DNA of 64,000 bases from Plesiomonas shigelloides (GTDB taxonomy: Bacteria; Pseudomonadota; Gammaproteobacteria; Enterobacterales; CAMTGL01), in contig NZ_LT575468.1 of the NCBI RefSeq assembly GCF_900087055.1, forward strand, positions 1,054,001 to 1,118,000, in the 5' to 3' direction. The notes under the pieces are model-generated. The model was not told the origin of the DNA and did not search any database. It was given only the letters and a program-made list of their open reading frames with translations. Positions 50,876-60,265 of this stretch are shown in pieces; position 1 is the first letter of the stretch, and every line of letters begins with the position of its first letter. Made by a program: the position numbers and the translations under genes.

Positions 50876-52743
50876 GAGGTATGGCGATCCGTAGCAGAGA
50901 AAACAGGATAAGAGCCTGATAATACGCGGCCTTGGCCAAGGCGACTAGTCAGCGCGGCGATGCTAAATGCCAGCCACGGCAGTAGACATTGTAAGAGCGC
51001 CTGTACTGCCAACACCCGTCGATTACCGCCACTGCTTAGGGTTACTGCTTCGGTGGTGACGGTAGCAATTCGCCCTGCACCGGCAAACAGTGTGGGTAAA
51101 TATTGCGCCACGCTGACAGAAATACCCACTGCGCAGGCCAATATAATCGGTCGCCACAATGAGGGCCAGAGTAGGCGTAAACAGGCTTGATAGCGGCGAT
51201 AACCCAAGGTGCGCGCGGTCAGTAACAGACGTGGATCTAGCGCCCGATAGGGGCCACTTAAGATCAGTAACATGTAGGGAAAGACCCACAACAGGTGACT
51301 CCAAATCACGGCACTGACACTGCCATCGGCGTTGACCAGCAGCAAAGCATGATACTGGATGGTCACCAGTGGCAGGGCGGGAAAAATCAGCGGCAAATAC
51401 AGCAGCGGTTGCAGACGGCGCGCGCCCCATTCCAGCCAAATCAGTGTCAGTGGCAGTGCCACGATAACGCTGCTGACCGCCAGCAGCACCGTGCTGAAGA
51501 AGGGCTGCCAATCCAGCTGTTGCCAGCTTTGCAACGTCAGCTCCGCGGGCCAAAGCGCCGGATAAAACCAGCGCCCAGCCACTGACCACAACGCGATTAA
51601 GGCTAGCGCCAGCCAACTGAGGCTCGCCAGTAGGCCAAACAGCAAAGACGCTGGTCTAGAGCCGCGATGGGGGCGTGGCCGGCCTGTCATGGTTAGGTTA
51701 GGGGGCGCTGTCTGGCTGAGGCCATGCTGTCTCGCGGCGCGGCGCCCAGTAGGCGCTTGCCAGAATGATTGCAGTCCGCGCCACAGCAGCGCTGCGCACA
51801 GACCAAGCATGCAGAGCAGCAAGGGAAGCAGTAATGATGCGGCTAATCCCATTTGACGTTGCAACGGATCGGCATCGCTCAACCATTGCCAGATCAGGAC
51901 GGCCAGCGTAGGTGGAGTCGATGGGCCGAGGATCAGCGCCATATCCACCACTGACAAGCTGTAGGCCGCGACAGCGACCAAAGGCCAGCGTAGGCGCGGC
52001 AGCAGCTGAGGCCACAGGACTTGTAACCAGATTTGCCATGTAGGATAACCGAGCGTGCGCGCCAGCGTCAGTTGTTGCTCGATAGATTGCCGCTGCAGCA
52101 ACGCCGCAACAGCCCACAGCAAAAACCAGCACTCCTTAATCGCCAGAGTGATGGTGAGTGTCAACGCGTAGCGGTCATGCACTAACGCATTCGGAAAGGT
52201 GAGGGGAGCCCAACTCACCAGCTCGGCAAGACTGCTTGAGAGCAGCGCCACGCTACGCGCTAGCCAGCCGGACGGCGCCAGTAAAAAGGCCACCCCGATG
52301 GCAAATGCCACATGGGGTAACGCGAGAAAACTGGGGAGCCGCTGTTGTAACTGTAGCCAACGGCGATGTGGGTAGAGCGCAGCGGTGATGAGCATGCACA
52401 GCAACAACGCCAGCACGGTAGAGCCTGCGGCTGAGCCGAGGCTTAGCAACAACGCGGGCCACAGCCGCGGTGCATCCAGCAGCGCTAACCAAGGCGCGCT
52501 GTGCAGTAACGGTGTTACCAGCGCCGGTAACCCGGCAGTCAGCGGTGCGAAAATGATGACAATAGGCAGTAGCGCAATGGGATGCACTGTATTGGTACTA
52601 AATAAAGTTCTGTTACCAAGCTTGTTGCACTGAACTCGGTCATCTGTATCGTGATCACGGCGTATGCCGAGCCGCGCGCGCGCATTGACCCAAGCTGTTT
52701 TCAGCTTGTTGGCTAATTTATGTCGCTGGCTGCTTACTTGCAT
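50872..52743 (-). CDS. ynjC: ABC transporter permease YnjC
   Basis: A 623-residue inner-membrane permease made of two fused ThiP/FbpB-like halves, about 12 helices. EAA-type loops are seen as EQQLTLARTLGYPTWQIWLQVLWPQLLPR and DPRLLLTARTLGYRRYQACLRLLWPSLWR. It is longer than the roughly 510-residue E. coli YnjC, mainly through an N-terminal extension of about 60 residues that is basic and lacks helices, so the true start could lie later. The chosen ATG (52743) is 5 bases after the ynjB stop. The substrate is unknown. The system is often guessed to carry thiamine-like or sulfur compounds. Confidence 0.8.
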   Translation of the reverse strand: MQVSSQRHKLANKLKTAWVNARARLGIRRDHDTDDRVQCNKLGNRTLFSTNTVHPIALLPIVIIFAPLTAGLPALVTPLLHSAPWLALLDAPRLWPALLLSLGSAAGSTVLALLLCMLITAALYPHRRWLQLQQRLPSFLALPHVAFAIGVAFLLAPSGWLARSVALLSSSLAELVSWAPLTFPNALVHDRYALTLTITLAIKECWFLLWAVAALLQRQSIEQQLTLARTLGYPTWQIWLQVLWPQLLPRLRWPLVAVAAYSLSVVDMALILGPSTPPTLAVLIWQWLSDADPLQRQMGLAASLLLPLLLCMLGLCAALLWRGLQSFWQAPTGRRAARQHGLSQTAPPNLTMTGRPRPHRGSRPASLLFGLLASLSWLALALIALWSVAGRWFYPALWPAELTLQSWQQLDWQPFFSTVLLAVSSVIVALPLTLIWLEWGARRLQPLLYLPLIFPALPLVTIQYHALLLVNADGSVSAVIWSHLLWVFPYMLLILSGPYRALDPRLLLTARTLGYRRYQACLRLLWPSLWRPIILACAVGISVSVAQYLPTLFAGAGRIATVTTEAVTLSSGGNRRVLAVQALLQCLLPWLAFSIAALTSRLGQGRVLSGSYPVFSATDRHTS

Positions 52744-52748
52744 GGGCG

Positions 52749-53936
52749 TTATTGCGCGCCGTAACGTTGCAACCACGCTTTTTCCAGCGGTTCAACCCAA
52801 CTGACATGGGGTTCGGGTAACACCGGCACTGCCGCCGATTTGTCCGTGGTTTGACTCTCAGCGGCTGGGTTCTTGGCTGTTGCATCAGATGTCGCGCTGG
52901 CCAGCGCGAGCGATGTTAATACAGATGGATCGCCCCACACCGCTAAATCGGCTTTGTGACGCTGAGCGGCCGGTGACAGTAAAAAGTTAGCGACCACTTG
53001 GGCAGCGGCTTTCGCGCTAGCATTAAACGGAATTGCTAGATAGTGCACATTACCGATGGTGCCGGCGCGAAAACCGAAACCATAGGCGCTTGGCGGAAGT
53101 TGTTGCTGTCGAACTAAGCTGGCCGCTTCGTTAGGATTAAAGGTGAGTGACAGCAGTAATTCGCCATCCGCCAACATGTTATTCATCGCCGCCGCGCTAG
53201 CAGGAAAACTGCGTCCTTGTCGCCATGCCAGCGGATGCAACTGATCCAGATATGCCCACAGCGGCGCGGTCGCTACCGCAAATTGTTCCGGCGTTACTGG
53301 CTGTTGTAATACTGCTGGGTTGGGCGCTAGCTCTAGCAATAACTGTTTGAGGAACGTGACGCCGTGAAAATCTGGCGGTAAGGGGTAGGTGACTTGCCCT
53401 GGATGACGACGCGCAAACTCCAGCAATTCAGCGGCAGATTGCGGCGGCGTTGGGGTTGTTGCGCGATCAGCAATAAAGGTCAGCTGTGCCAGCCCCCACG
53501 GTGCTTCTAACCCCTCAGTGGGAACAGAAAAATCGGTGGTAACCGGTTTACTTTTATCCACTAATGCCCAATTGGGTAAATGTTCAGCCCACGGGCCATA
53601 TAGCAAGCCTTCTTGCTTTAAGTGGTGAAAATTCTCGCCATTCACCCAGAGTAAATCCACCGAGCCATTATGCTTTTTCCCTGCTTGCTTTTCCGCGCGG
53701 ATCCGTTGCACCACATCGGCGGCATCGGTAATTTTGACCTGCTTTAAGGTGATCCCGTATTGGCGCTGCACTTGCTCTGCGGCCCACTGTAAATAGCGAT
53801 TCACGCTGTCGCTGCCGCCCCACGCATTAAAGTAGACGGTTTGCCCGCGCGCTTGTTGCTCGGTCTGCGCCCAATCAGCGTGCGCAGCAGAGGCGCTAAA
53901 ACAGACGATCAACAGACTTAGCAACCAATTTCGCAT
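52749..53936 (-). CDS. ynjB: ABC transporter substrate-binding protein YnjB
   Basis: A 395-residue periplasmic binding protein of the thiamine/iron (type II) group. The signal peptide is residues 1-20 (MRNWLLSLLIVCFSASAAHA). Typical segments are VYFNAWGGSDSVNRYLQWAA, VDLLWVNGENFHHLKQEGLLYGPW, VTTDFSVPTEGLEAPWGLAQLTFI and AIPFNASAKAAAQVVANFLLSPAAQRHKA. ATG 53936 has AAGGA eight bases upstream. The C-terminal ~60 residues contain an Ala/Thr/Ser-rich linker unusual for such proteins. It passes its ligand to YnjC/YnjD. Confidence 0.85.
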   Translation of the reverse strand: MRNWLLSLLIVCFSASAAHADWAQTEQQARGQTVYFNAWGGSDSVNRYLQWAAEQVQRQYGITLKQVKITDAADVVQRIRAEKQAGKKHNGSVDLLWVNGENFHHLKQEGLLYGPWAEHLPNWALVDKSKPVTTDFSVPTEGLEAPWGLAQLTFIADRATTPTPPQSAAELLEFARRHPGQVTYPLPPDFHGVTFLKQLLLELAPNPAVLQQPVTPEQFAVATAPLWAYLDQLHPLAWRQGRSFPASAAAMNNMLADGELLLSLTFNPNEAASLVRQQQLPPSAYGFGFRAGTIGNVHYLAIPFNASAKAAAQVVANFLLSPAAQRHKADLAVWGDPSVLTSLALASATSDATAKNPAAESQTTDKSAAVPVLPEPHVSWVEPLEKAWLQRYGAQ

Positions 53937-53985
53937 AAGCAGCATCCTTTTTGTGGGAGTAGGGAATTCCTGTGGTGTTGTACGT

Positions 53986-56190
53986 TTAGCGGCGTGTACC
54001 ACGGCGATAGGCGTGATAACGCGCTAACCAAGGCAGTAACCGTACAGGCAGACGTGCGCGTTTCCAATCTCCGGCTGCCGCTTTCATCCCTTCAGCATAC
54101 GCGGGATAGGGAAACAGGGTTTTGAGCAAAAAATTCAGGCCGTGCTTGCCACGCATCGCCATAATGGCCGTCGCGAGTAAGCTTTCGCTATTTTCACCCA
54201 CGATAGTGACACCCAGAATACGGTCTTTACCTTGTGCTGTCAGGATCTTAATAAAGCCCTGCGTATCATGTTCGGTAATGGCCCGATCAAGCTCATGCAG
54301 CGGATAGTGGGTGATATCGTAGGCCACGCCTGCACGCTCGGCGTCATCTTGCGTTAATCCTACCTGAGCGATTTGTGGTTGGGTAAATGTCAGGCGAGGG
54401 ATCAGCGAATAGTCCACGTTCAGCTGTTTCCATTGACCAAACAGTGCATTGAGTACCGCATAGCCAGCCTGATGGGCGGCGAGGTGCGTAAACTGCGCCT
54501 GACCACTGACATCACCTGCAACCAAGATATTCGGGAGCAGAGTGTGCAGTCCCGCATCGGCCATGAGGGTGGCCGATGAATCAGGAATCAATCCGAGAGC
54601 CTCGAGGCCGTAACCGTGCAGGCGCGGTTTACGTCCGGTCGCCACCAACAGCAGATCGCCACACAGAGTATGTTGCTCTCCATCAGCACCTTGGATTTGC
54701 AGGATCTGCCGCTTCCCTTCTCGCTGACAAGAGAGAACCTGACTATGGGTATACAGATGAACGCCACTATCACGCAGTGCTTGCGCGATCAGCGCGGATG
54801 CCTGCGGGTCTTCTTTCATCAGCAGCCGTTCAGATTGCTGTACTAGGCTGACTTGGCTGCCTAATTCGCTAAGTGCTTGGCCTATTTCACAGGCGATAGG
54901 GCCACCACCGATGATCAGCACATGTTCAGGGGGGGCAGAGTACGCGCTTAATGTCTGCCATAAGGTTTCGGTTGTTTCAAAACCATTATCGTGTAGATCA
55001 CTGCTCGGTAAATCATTGCCAATTAAACCGGGAATCGGTGGGATAACCGGCTCGGCACCCGTACACAGCAGGATATGGCGGCTTGTTAGCGCGTAAGGCG
55101 GGTGGCCGTCATTAGGCGTGATCTTGACTGTCCAAGGGTCTTGCAGTGCGGCATGACCAGCCACCACATCCACGCCGAGCGATTGATAGCGCTCGATGCT
55201 ATCGTGGGGCGCAATCTCAGTAATGGCACGATTAACCGCGTGCATCACGGCGGCAAAATCCGGTTGTGGTGCGCAGGTCATAACCCCGGCTTGATGTGCT
55301 TGCCGGTTTTGTCTGGCTAAGCGGGCATAATGCAGTAAGGTCTTACTCGGTACACAGCCGGTATTCAGACAATCGCCGCCCATTTGTTTGGCTTCAACCA
55401 ATGTCACCTTGGCTTGCAACGCGGAGCCGAGATAAGCCGAAACCAACCCCGCCGCTCCGCCACCAATCACAATCAGATTGCGATCAAAATGAGAGGGGGC
55501 GCGCCATGCTTGATAACGGCGGCGTACACGCAGCCATTGCAGTAAACGGCGAGTGAGTAAAGGAAACAAACCCAACAGAATCAGTGAACCCAACATGGCA
55601 GGCGACAGAATATCTTGTGGGCTATGTAGCTGGGCGAGTTGGGTGCCAGCGTTGGTGTAGACCACGGTCGCCGGTAACATCCCCAGTTGGCTGATCCAAT
55701 AGTAAGTCCGCGTTTTCATGCGCGTTAGGCCGAGCAAAATGTTGACCAAGAAAAATGGAAATAGCGGGACTAACCGCAAGGTCAGCAGATAGAACGCGCC
55801 TTCTTTTTCCAGCCCGTCATTGATGGCAGCTAAGCGCTGTGGGAAGCGTGACTCCAAAGGTGCTTTAAACAGATAACGGGCGACTAAAAAGGCCAGTGTG
55901 GCGCCGATAGTGGAGGCAAACGAGACCAATAGCAGCCCAGAGCCGAGGCCGAACAAGGCGCCCGCCGCTAAGGTCATGATGGTCGCGCCTGGTAGCGAAA
56001 GCGCCACTACAACAATATAGAGCACAAAGACACTGACCCAAGCCTGTAGCGGTGCATGGGCCTGCCAATTGAGCAGGTATTGCTGACTGGCTTTCAGTTG
56101 GTCAAAGGTCAGGTACTGTGGCAGATCGGAGGTCAGATAGAGCGCAATCAGCGCAACCAGCACTAGAGTGAGTAGCAGTTTACGCATCAT
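53986..56190 (-). CDS. VTT/TVP38 membrane domain fused to a flavin disulfide reductase
   Basis: A 734-residue two-part protein. Residues 1-225 are a SNARE-associated (TVP38/VTT) membrane domain with about six helices (GATIMTLAAGALFGLGSGLLLVSFASTIGATLAFLVARY). From about 236 comes a pyridine-nucleotide disulfide oxidoreductase of mercuric reductase/dihydrolipoamide dehydrogenase type. It has FAD loop VIGGGAAGLVSAY, the redox pair C274/C279 in GGDCLNTGCVPSK, NAD loop IIGGGPIACEIGQALSELGS, FAD loop ILVAGDVSG, and a C-terminal dimer domain. There is no MerA-type Cys pair at the end. It is first in the operon with ynjBCDF, 49 bases before ynjB. A membrane-bound thiol or disulfide electron path is suggested, but the substrate is unknown. 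Confidence 0.75.
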   Translation of the reverse strand: MMRKLLLTLVLVALIALYLTSDLPQYLTFDQLKASQQYLLNWQAHAPLQAWVSVFVLYIVVVALSLPGATIMTLAAGALFGLGSGLLLVSFASTIGATLAFLVARYLFKAPLESRFPQRLAAINDGLEKEGAFYLLTLRLVPLFPFFLVNILLGLTRMKTRTYYWISQLGMLPATVVYTNAGTQLAQLHSPQDILSPAMLGSLILLGLFPLLTRRLLQWLRVRRRYQAWRAPSHFDRNLIVIGGGAAGLVSAYLGSALQAKVTLVEAKQMGGDCLNTGCVPSKTLLHYARLARQNRQAHQAGVMTCAPQPDFAAVMHAVNRAITEIAPHDSIERYQSLGVDVVAGHAALQDPWTVKITPNDGHPPYALTSRHILLCTGAEPVIPPIPGLIGNDLPSSDLHDNGFETTETLWQTLSAYSAPPEHVLIIGGGPIACEIGQALSELGSQVSLVQQSERLLMKEDPQASALIAQALRDSGVHLYTHSQVLSCQREGKRQILQIQGADGEQHTLCGDLLLVATGRKPRLHGYGLEALGLIPDSSATLMADAGLHTLLPNILVAGDVSGQAQFTHLAAHQAGYAVLNALFGQWKQLNVDYSLIPRLTFTQPQIAQVGLTQDDAERAGVAYDITHYPLHELDRAITEHDTQGFIKILTAQGKDRILGVTIVGENSESLLATAIMAMRGKHGLNFLLKTLFPYPAYAEGMKAAAGDWKRARLPVRLLPWLARYHAYRRGTRR

Positions 56191-56271
56191 GAGCAGTTAA
56201 CGTCCCGTGTCTTGGTCTGGTGAGCACGAAGAGATATCTCTGGCTTTTGGGCGAATGCATGGCCCAAACAT

Positions 56272-56306
56272 AAAAAAGGTCATCTGACGGTTTATTCAGA
56301 TGACCT
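56272..56306 (-). terminator. Terminator of eptA
   Basis: AGGTCATCTGA pairs with TCAGATGACCT around a 7-base loop, followed on the minus strand by six T. It lies 15 bases after the eptA stop. Confidence 0.9.
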
Positions 56307-56320
56307 CAGTATACCAAAGA

Positions 56321-57964
56321 TTACAGAGCGTTACGGCATTGATGGAACAAATCGAGCTCCGGTTGATAGACCGATGTCTTGATATCCATCAGACCGAGCA
56401 CCGAGTGGAACAGATTCCCTTGCGAAAACTGACCGGTGGCGGCCTCTTTTTGCAAACAAGACAGATTCAACTCTTTGCTTTTCACCAGCCCTGGAGAGAA
56501 CCAGGTGATCAGCGGTACTGTGGTCTGTTCGGCAGGCGCTAAGTCGTAAGGCGTACCATGCAAATACAAGCCACTTTCGCCTAACGATTCACCGTGATCG
56601 GAAAGGTAAATTAATCCTGTACTGTATTTTCCGCTGAGCGCTTGTAATTTTTTAATGATCTGCGCAATGACATAATCTGTATACAAAATTGTATTGTCAT
56701 AGGTGTTACGCAAGGCGGCATTGTCACAATTTTCAATATCGCTACGTGGGCAGTCAGGCACAAATACACGATGTGAAGGTGGATAACGTAAATAGTAAGT
56801 TGGCCCGTGGCTGCCGATTAAATGTAACGTTAATACCCGATCACCTTTCATGTTTTTGATGTCGTTATCAAAATTTTCTAATAACGCTTCATCGTAACAG
56901 GTCGAGCCATTACACAGCGGATTGGATTTGTCGGGGCTTAGGCTTTCGTGTGGAATTCGATCACACACCCCTTTACATCCACCATCATTATCTTTCCACA
57001 ATAACGATACGCCAGCATGTTTTAAAATATCTAGCAATCCATCCTGATTATGAGCCAAGGCAGCATCATAATTATCATGTGTCATGACCGAGAACATACA
57101 AGGCACGGAAACTGCAGTGGCAGTACCACAAGAGCGGACATGTCGGAATGAAATGACACCTAAATCTTGGGTGTATTGATTCGTTGGTCGTGGGTAACCA
57201 TTTAACTGGTAGTTCTGACTGCGGGCCGTTTCGCCCACCACCAGTACCAGCAGCGTGGGTTTGTCCTCGGCACCGCGTGCGCTGTCTTGTGCATCCATCC
57301 CCAGATGCTGAAATGGAATAGCTTTGGTGAAATAGCGCTCGTGAATATATTTATAAGTATTATTCACAAAGTAGGTGGGGATAATGTATTTCTTTAGGTC
57401 AGAATTGTTTCGCCCTACTGAAGCATAATCCTTATAAAGGAAAAATCCAATAATCAAGATAATGACGGCGGAGACTAAGATAGAGCACGATCGCCACAAT
57501 AATGATTTGAATACATTGCGGGGATAAATAATTTTTATTTTCGCAAGCAGTAGTGAAGGTAATACACCTAAAAATAAAAACCACAGAGCAAATGACATGT
57601 TAAGATAAGAGTCTGCCTCATGAATATTGGTTTCGAAAATATTCTGAATCATCTCTTTATCAAAAATAACGCCATATTTCGTTGTGGCATAAGACACAAC
57701 GGCTGATGTTAAAGTCAGCAGGATAAAAAATGGCTTAAGAAAATAGCGCCAATTAAATAGGCTGAAAATAATATTAAGCGCAGAAATTAAAAATACGGGA
57801 ATAGAAATAGCAAAAGGAATACTGACTACGGGTGATGTTGAAAAAATAGCATAGAACCGCAGATATATTGGATAGTTAAGGATCAGTGCGTAATACACAC
57901 TGATCAGCAACGTCAGTGTTGTGACACTAAGTTGCCACTGAGTACGGAGCATATTTTTAGTCAT
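56321..57964 (-). CDS. eptA: Lipid A phosphoethanolamine transferase EptA
   Basis: A 547-residue inner-membrane enzyme, the same length as E. coli EptA, that adds phosphoethanolamine from phosphatidylethanolamine to lipid A phosphates in the periplasm. This lowers binding of polymyxin and host peptides. Five N-terminal helices (to about residue 180) are followed by a sulfatase-like domain. The metal ligand Glu245 (VVGETARSQNYQLNGY) and the nucleophile Thr281 in SCGTATAVSVPCMFS are present, as are LWKDNDGGCKGVCDR, HLIGSHGPTYYLRYP and YLSDHGESLGE. It is the chromosomal relative of MCR enzymes. No insertion sequence flanks it. The start at 57964 aligns with EptA. Confidence 0.92.
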   Translation of the reverse strand: MTKNMLRTQWQLSVTTLTLLISVYYALILNYPIYLRFYAIFSTSPVVSIPFAISIPVFLISALNIIFSLFNWRYFLKPFFILLTLTSAVVSYATTKYGVIFDKEMIQNIFETNIHEADSYLNMSFALWFLFLGVLPSLLLAKIKIIYPRNVFKSLLWRSCSILVSAVIILIIGFFLYKDYASVGRNNSDLKKYIIPTYFVNNTYKYIHERYFTKAIPFQHLGMDAQDSARGAEDKPTLLVLVVGETARSQNYQLNGYPRPTNQYTQDLGVISFRHVRSCGTATAVSVPCMFSVMTHDNYDAALAHNQDGLLDILKHAGVSLLWKDNDGGCKGVCDRIPHESLSPDKSNPLCNGSTCYDEALLENFDNDIKNMKGDRVLTLHLIGSHGPTYYLRYPPSHRVFVPDCPRSDIENCDNAALRNTYDNTILYTDYVIAQIIKKLQALSGKYSTGLIYLSDHGESLGESGLYLHGTPYDLAPAEQTTVPLITWFSPGLVKSKELNLSCLQKEAATGQFSQGNLFHSVLGLMDIKTSVYQPELDLFHQCRNAL

Positions 57965-58291
57965 TTGGCTCACAGTAAAGCTAGCTGGAAAAGGGAATGT
58001 GCGATAACGCAAAGAAGGACAACACGCTCATGCTAAAGCAAATCAGTGTAAAACCGAATCGTCCGCGCACTATCAAGAGTGACTAAATTGTGTGGAAAGA
58101 TTGCAGTGTGCCGGATGACAGATGACAACTGGACAAAAAGTCAGCGACTTGTATGCATGTGTAAGAAGGTAGCATTGTGTTACTGATGCGCTTGATGTGA
58201 GTGTGGGGCGCAAGAGAGAAAAGGCGTAAAACCCGGTTAGAGCGAAAATTGTTCTAACTGAAGTGTTTTTAAATAGAATTTAGAATATAAC

Positions 58292-58330
58292 GAGAAAAAT
58301 AATAAGCAGTGCGGCAAGCCGCACTGCTTA
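58292..58330 (-). terminator. Terminator of lpp
   Basis: TAAGCAGTGCGGC, AA, GCCGCACTGCTTA: a 13-bp perfect stem followed on the minus strand by TTATTTTT, 18 bases after the lpp stop. Confidence 0.9.
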
Positions 58331-58348
58331 GAGGTGACGTAATAGCTA

Positions 58349-58573
58349 TTACTTCTTGTAGCTAGTAGCCATGTTGTCCAGGCGCTGGTTAGCGCGAGCA
58401 GCTTCTGCTTTAGCATCTTGTACGTCGGTACGCAAAGAACCTACGTCAGTAGCCAGCTGGTCAACTTTGGTGTTCAGATCAGCAACGCTCTGCTCCAGCT
58501 TGGTGTTAGCACAACCAGCCAGCAGAGTGGAGCTCAGTACGATGGTACCCAGAATTAATTTGGTCTTGTTCAT
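58349..58573 (-). CDS. lpp: Major outer-membrane (murein) lipoprotein Lpp
   Basis: A 74-residue precursor. The signal peptide ends in the lipobox LLAGC, so Cys20 carries the lipid. The mature 55 residues form a trimeric coiled coil with heptad-spaced Leu/Val/Ala ([20 protein letters not shown]). It ends in YKK, whose terminal Lys is linked to peptidoglycan by L,D-transpeptidases. It ties the outer membrane to the wall and is one of the most abundant proteins in enteric cells. Codon use is strongly biased toward frequent codons. ATG 58573 has AGGGAG upstream. It has its own promoter and terminator. Confidence 0.97.
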   Translation of the reverse strand: MNKTKLILGTIVLSSTLLAGCANTKLEQSVADLNTKVDQLATDVGSLRTDVQDAKAEAARANQRLDNMATSYKK

Positions 58574-59461
58574 TATAGACTCCCTGTAGACACACACTTG
58601 AACTATATTCAAGCCTATACAAGTATTACGCAAATTTTGATCATTAGAAGTTTTTTTTTTCGATAAAACGAAAAATTCCCAAAAAGTTGAACGAGCTCTC
58701 ATGATTTATATTACTAGTTGAAGAGTGGTCTACAATTTGGGATGATAGAGGGTTTTAACTGATTGATATATATGGCTGATATTTCGCTGCACTAAAACAT
58801 AATTCTGTCAAGTTATATCAATAATGTGCAGGATGATGTGCTGCGGGTTATATCTTCAGACTATGGGGCTGCAAGAAAGTTCAGCAAAAAATATAAAATA
58901 AATGGATAAACAATAATCAATCTATATAGCACGTCTTTTACGTTAGTACCCTGGCACCATCTGAAATCGTGTGATACTGGTTGCATGAAAAGCATTATCG
59001 CAAGGGTAAGCTGGGGTTAACTTGGTGGTTAAATCTTGCGCAGAGGTTTACTTTTTCATACCTGTACCTAAAACAGTTAGCTCAAAATAGTTCGAGTGTG
59101 GGCATTTCTGTTGGGATTGGCACTGAGGCATCGGGCTATTATCTGGCTAGTGTTTGGCAGTTAATTAAGCATTGTGCGCAGCAAAGCGCTAATGTATGAA
59201 GGGAAAACACTAGGGGAAAAGTGCTACAGTCCTGCGGCTAAACCCGAATACTGCAATTGGAAAAGTTATAAAGGCGGCATCCTATCGATCCTGCCGCCTC
59301 TAACTCCGCTCTACCGCTTAACTCACTATGCGCGATGCCCACATGCTGTATCTGTAAGGGTAAATCGCGCTCAAGTGTAGGTTAAATCATCATTGCTCTA
59401 TCACTCAGTACATATCCACTACATATCAGCCAGTGCATAACAGTGCCGTTATGAGTTCGTA
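58574..59461. other. Long AT-rich region upstream of lpp
   Basis: About 890 bases between lpp and yqfB. It contains the lpp promoter and a stretch of ten T in a row at 58652-58661. A hairpin lies at 59271-59299 (AAGGCGGCA / TGCCGCCT). The best open frame (58981-59199 plus) has no ribosome site and no recognisable family. An unmarked small RNA ending at the hairpin is possible on the minus strand, where TTTATAACTTTT follows the stem, but this is weak. Confidence 0.45.
58623..58652 (-). promoter_or_regulatory. lpp promoter
   Basis: On the minus strand GTAATACTTGTA is identical to the -10 region of the E. coli lpp promoter as I recall it (TAATAC at 58623-58628), with an A/T-rich stretch upstream. 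Transcription should start about 7 bases on, leaving a ~43-base leader before the lpp start. The -35 is not a good consensus match. Confidence 0.65.
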
Positions 59462-59797
59462 CTAGCACAGTACAAAATGCAGCACGAACAATTGTGGTTC
59501 ATGAGGGTAGATATCTCGGATCACTTGCTGCAGCTCACTGAGTGACATATTTTCCTGACGCGCGTGCTCAGCATTGAGCTGTGCCAGCGTGACGGGCTCA
59601 ATTGAGGTGATCTGCAAGCGGCAAAACCATTCGTCCTCTGGATTGGTATAGACCTCCAAAAGTTGGCCGACCTGTAGAGTACTTGCTTCTTGCGCATCAC
59701 GGATAGTGATGGTTTTGCGGCCGGCTAAAATGTCGTCACGAAAGCGGGTATAAAAACTGAATTTCACCGGATCTGAAGGGATCATCGAAGTCGTCAT
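59462..59797 (-). CDS. yqfB: N4-acetylcytidine amidohydrolase YqfB (ASCH domain)
   Basis: A 111-residue ASCH-fold protein. FYTRFRDDILAGRKTITIRD and HARQENMSLSELQQVIRDIYP match E. coli YqfB, which hydrolyses N4-acetylcytidine to cytidine. The conserved Lys/Thr/Glu set of the active site lies in those segments. ATG 59797 is preceded by TTAGGA at very short spacing. ATG 59785 is an alternative. The last residues (LFVLHFVLC) fit the family's final strand. It stands alone before tRNA-Ser on the other strand. Confidence 0.85.
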   Translation of the reverse strand: MTTSMIPSDPVKFSFYTRFRDDILAGRKTITIRDAQEASTLQVGQLLEVYTNPEDEWFCRLQITSIEPVTLAQLNAEHARQENMSLSELQQVIRDIYPHEPQLFVLHFVLC

Positions 59798-60076
59798 AAC
59801 ATGTCCTAACGAGAGGCACCGAACCACCGGCACCAAAGATAAAATGATGGCATAGAGCATGATTGAATTGCAGCGCTATTCTGCCAGTACAGATGACATA
59901 ACAGGGTGGAAATCTATCTTTTCATGCTTTTTTGTCTCTAATTTCAGCTGGTTGCCTTTTTTTGCAGCAGTCAGAGGGAAGTTGCTGTATTTCATGTTGA
60001 CCCGCCCCACACTTTTCCGTATATTTCGCTGCGTCCGCTGCTGATGAGTAAACGTAATCGCAACGGCACAAAATTT

Positions 60077-60164
60077 GGTGAGGTGTCCGAGAGGCTGAAG
60101 GAGCACGCCTGGAAAGTGTGTATACGGCAACGTATCGAGGGTTCGAATCCCTCCCTCACCGCCA
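60077..60164 (+). tRNA. tRNA-Ser (anticodon GGA)
   Basis: 88 bases with a long variable arm (GTATACGGCAACGTAT) typical of class II tRNAs. The anticodon loop CTGGAAA gives GGA, and the encoded CCA ends the gene. It differs from E. coli serW/serX at only a few positions. A strong terminator follows 7 bases later. Confidence 0.97.
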
Positions 60165-60171
60165 AATTGAT

Positions 60172-60207
60172 AGCCCAGCTGATTTAATCAGCTGGGCTTT
60201 TTGCTTT
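60172..60207 (+). terminator. Terminator of tRNA-Ser
   Basis: AGCCCAGCTGA and TCAGCTGGGCT form an 11-bp stem with a 5-base loop, followed by TTTTGCTTTT. Confidence 0.9.
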
Positions 60208-60265
60208 TATTCGCAGCGCATTTTCTTTTTACCTAGCCGACTTGCCTTCACATCTCCTCCACTCG

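Noticed and set aside
53986-56190. True mercuric reductase (MerA) in a mer operon
   Set aside because: No MerR, MerT or MerP nearby, no heavy-metal-associated N-domain and no C-terminal Cys pair. The N-terminal part is a VTT membrane domain.
56321-57964. Mobile colistin-resistance (mcr) gene
   Set aside because: The length and N-terminus match chromosomal EptA. No insertion sequence or composition shift surrounds it.
58981-59199. 72-residue plus-strand frame upstream of lpp
   Set aside because: No ribosome site and no recognisable features. It is within an AT-rich spacer.
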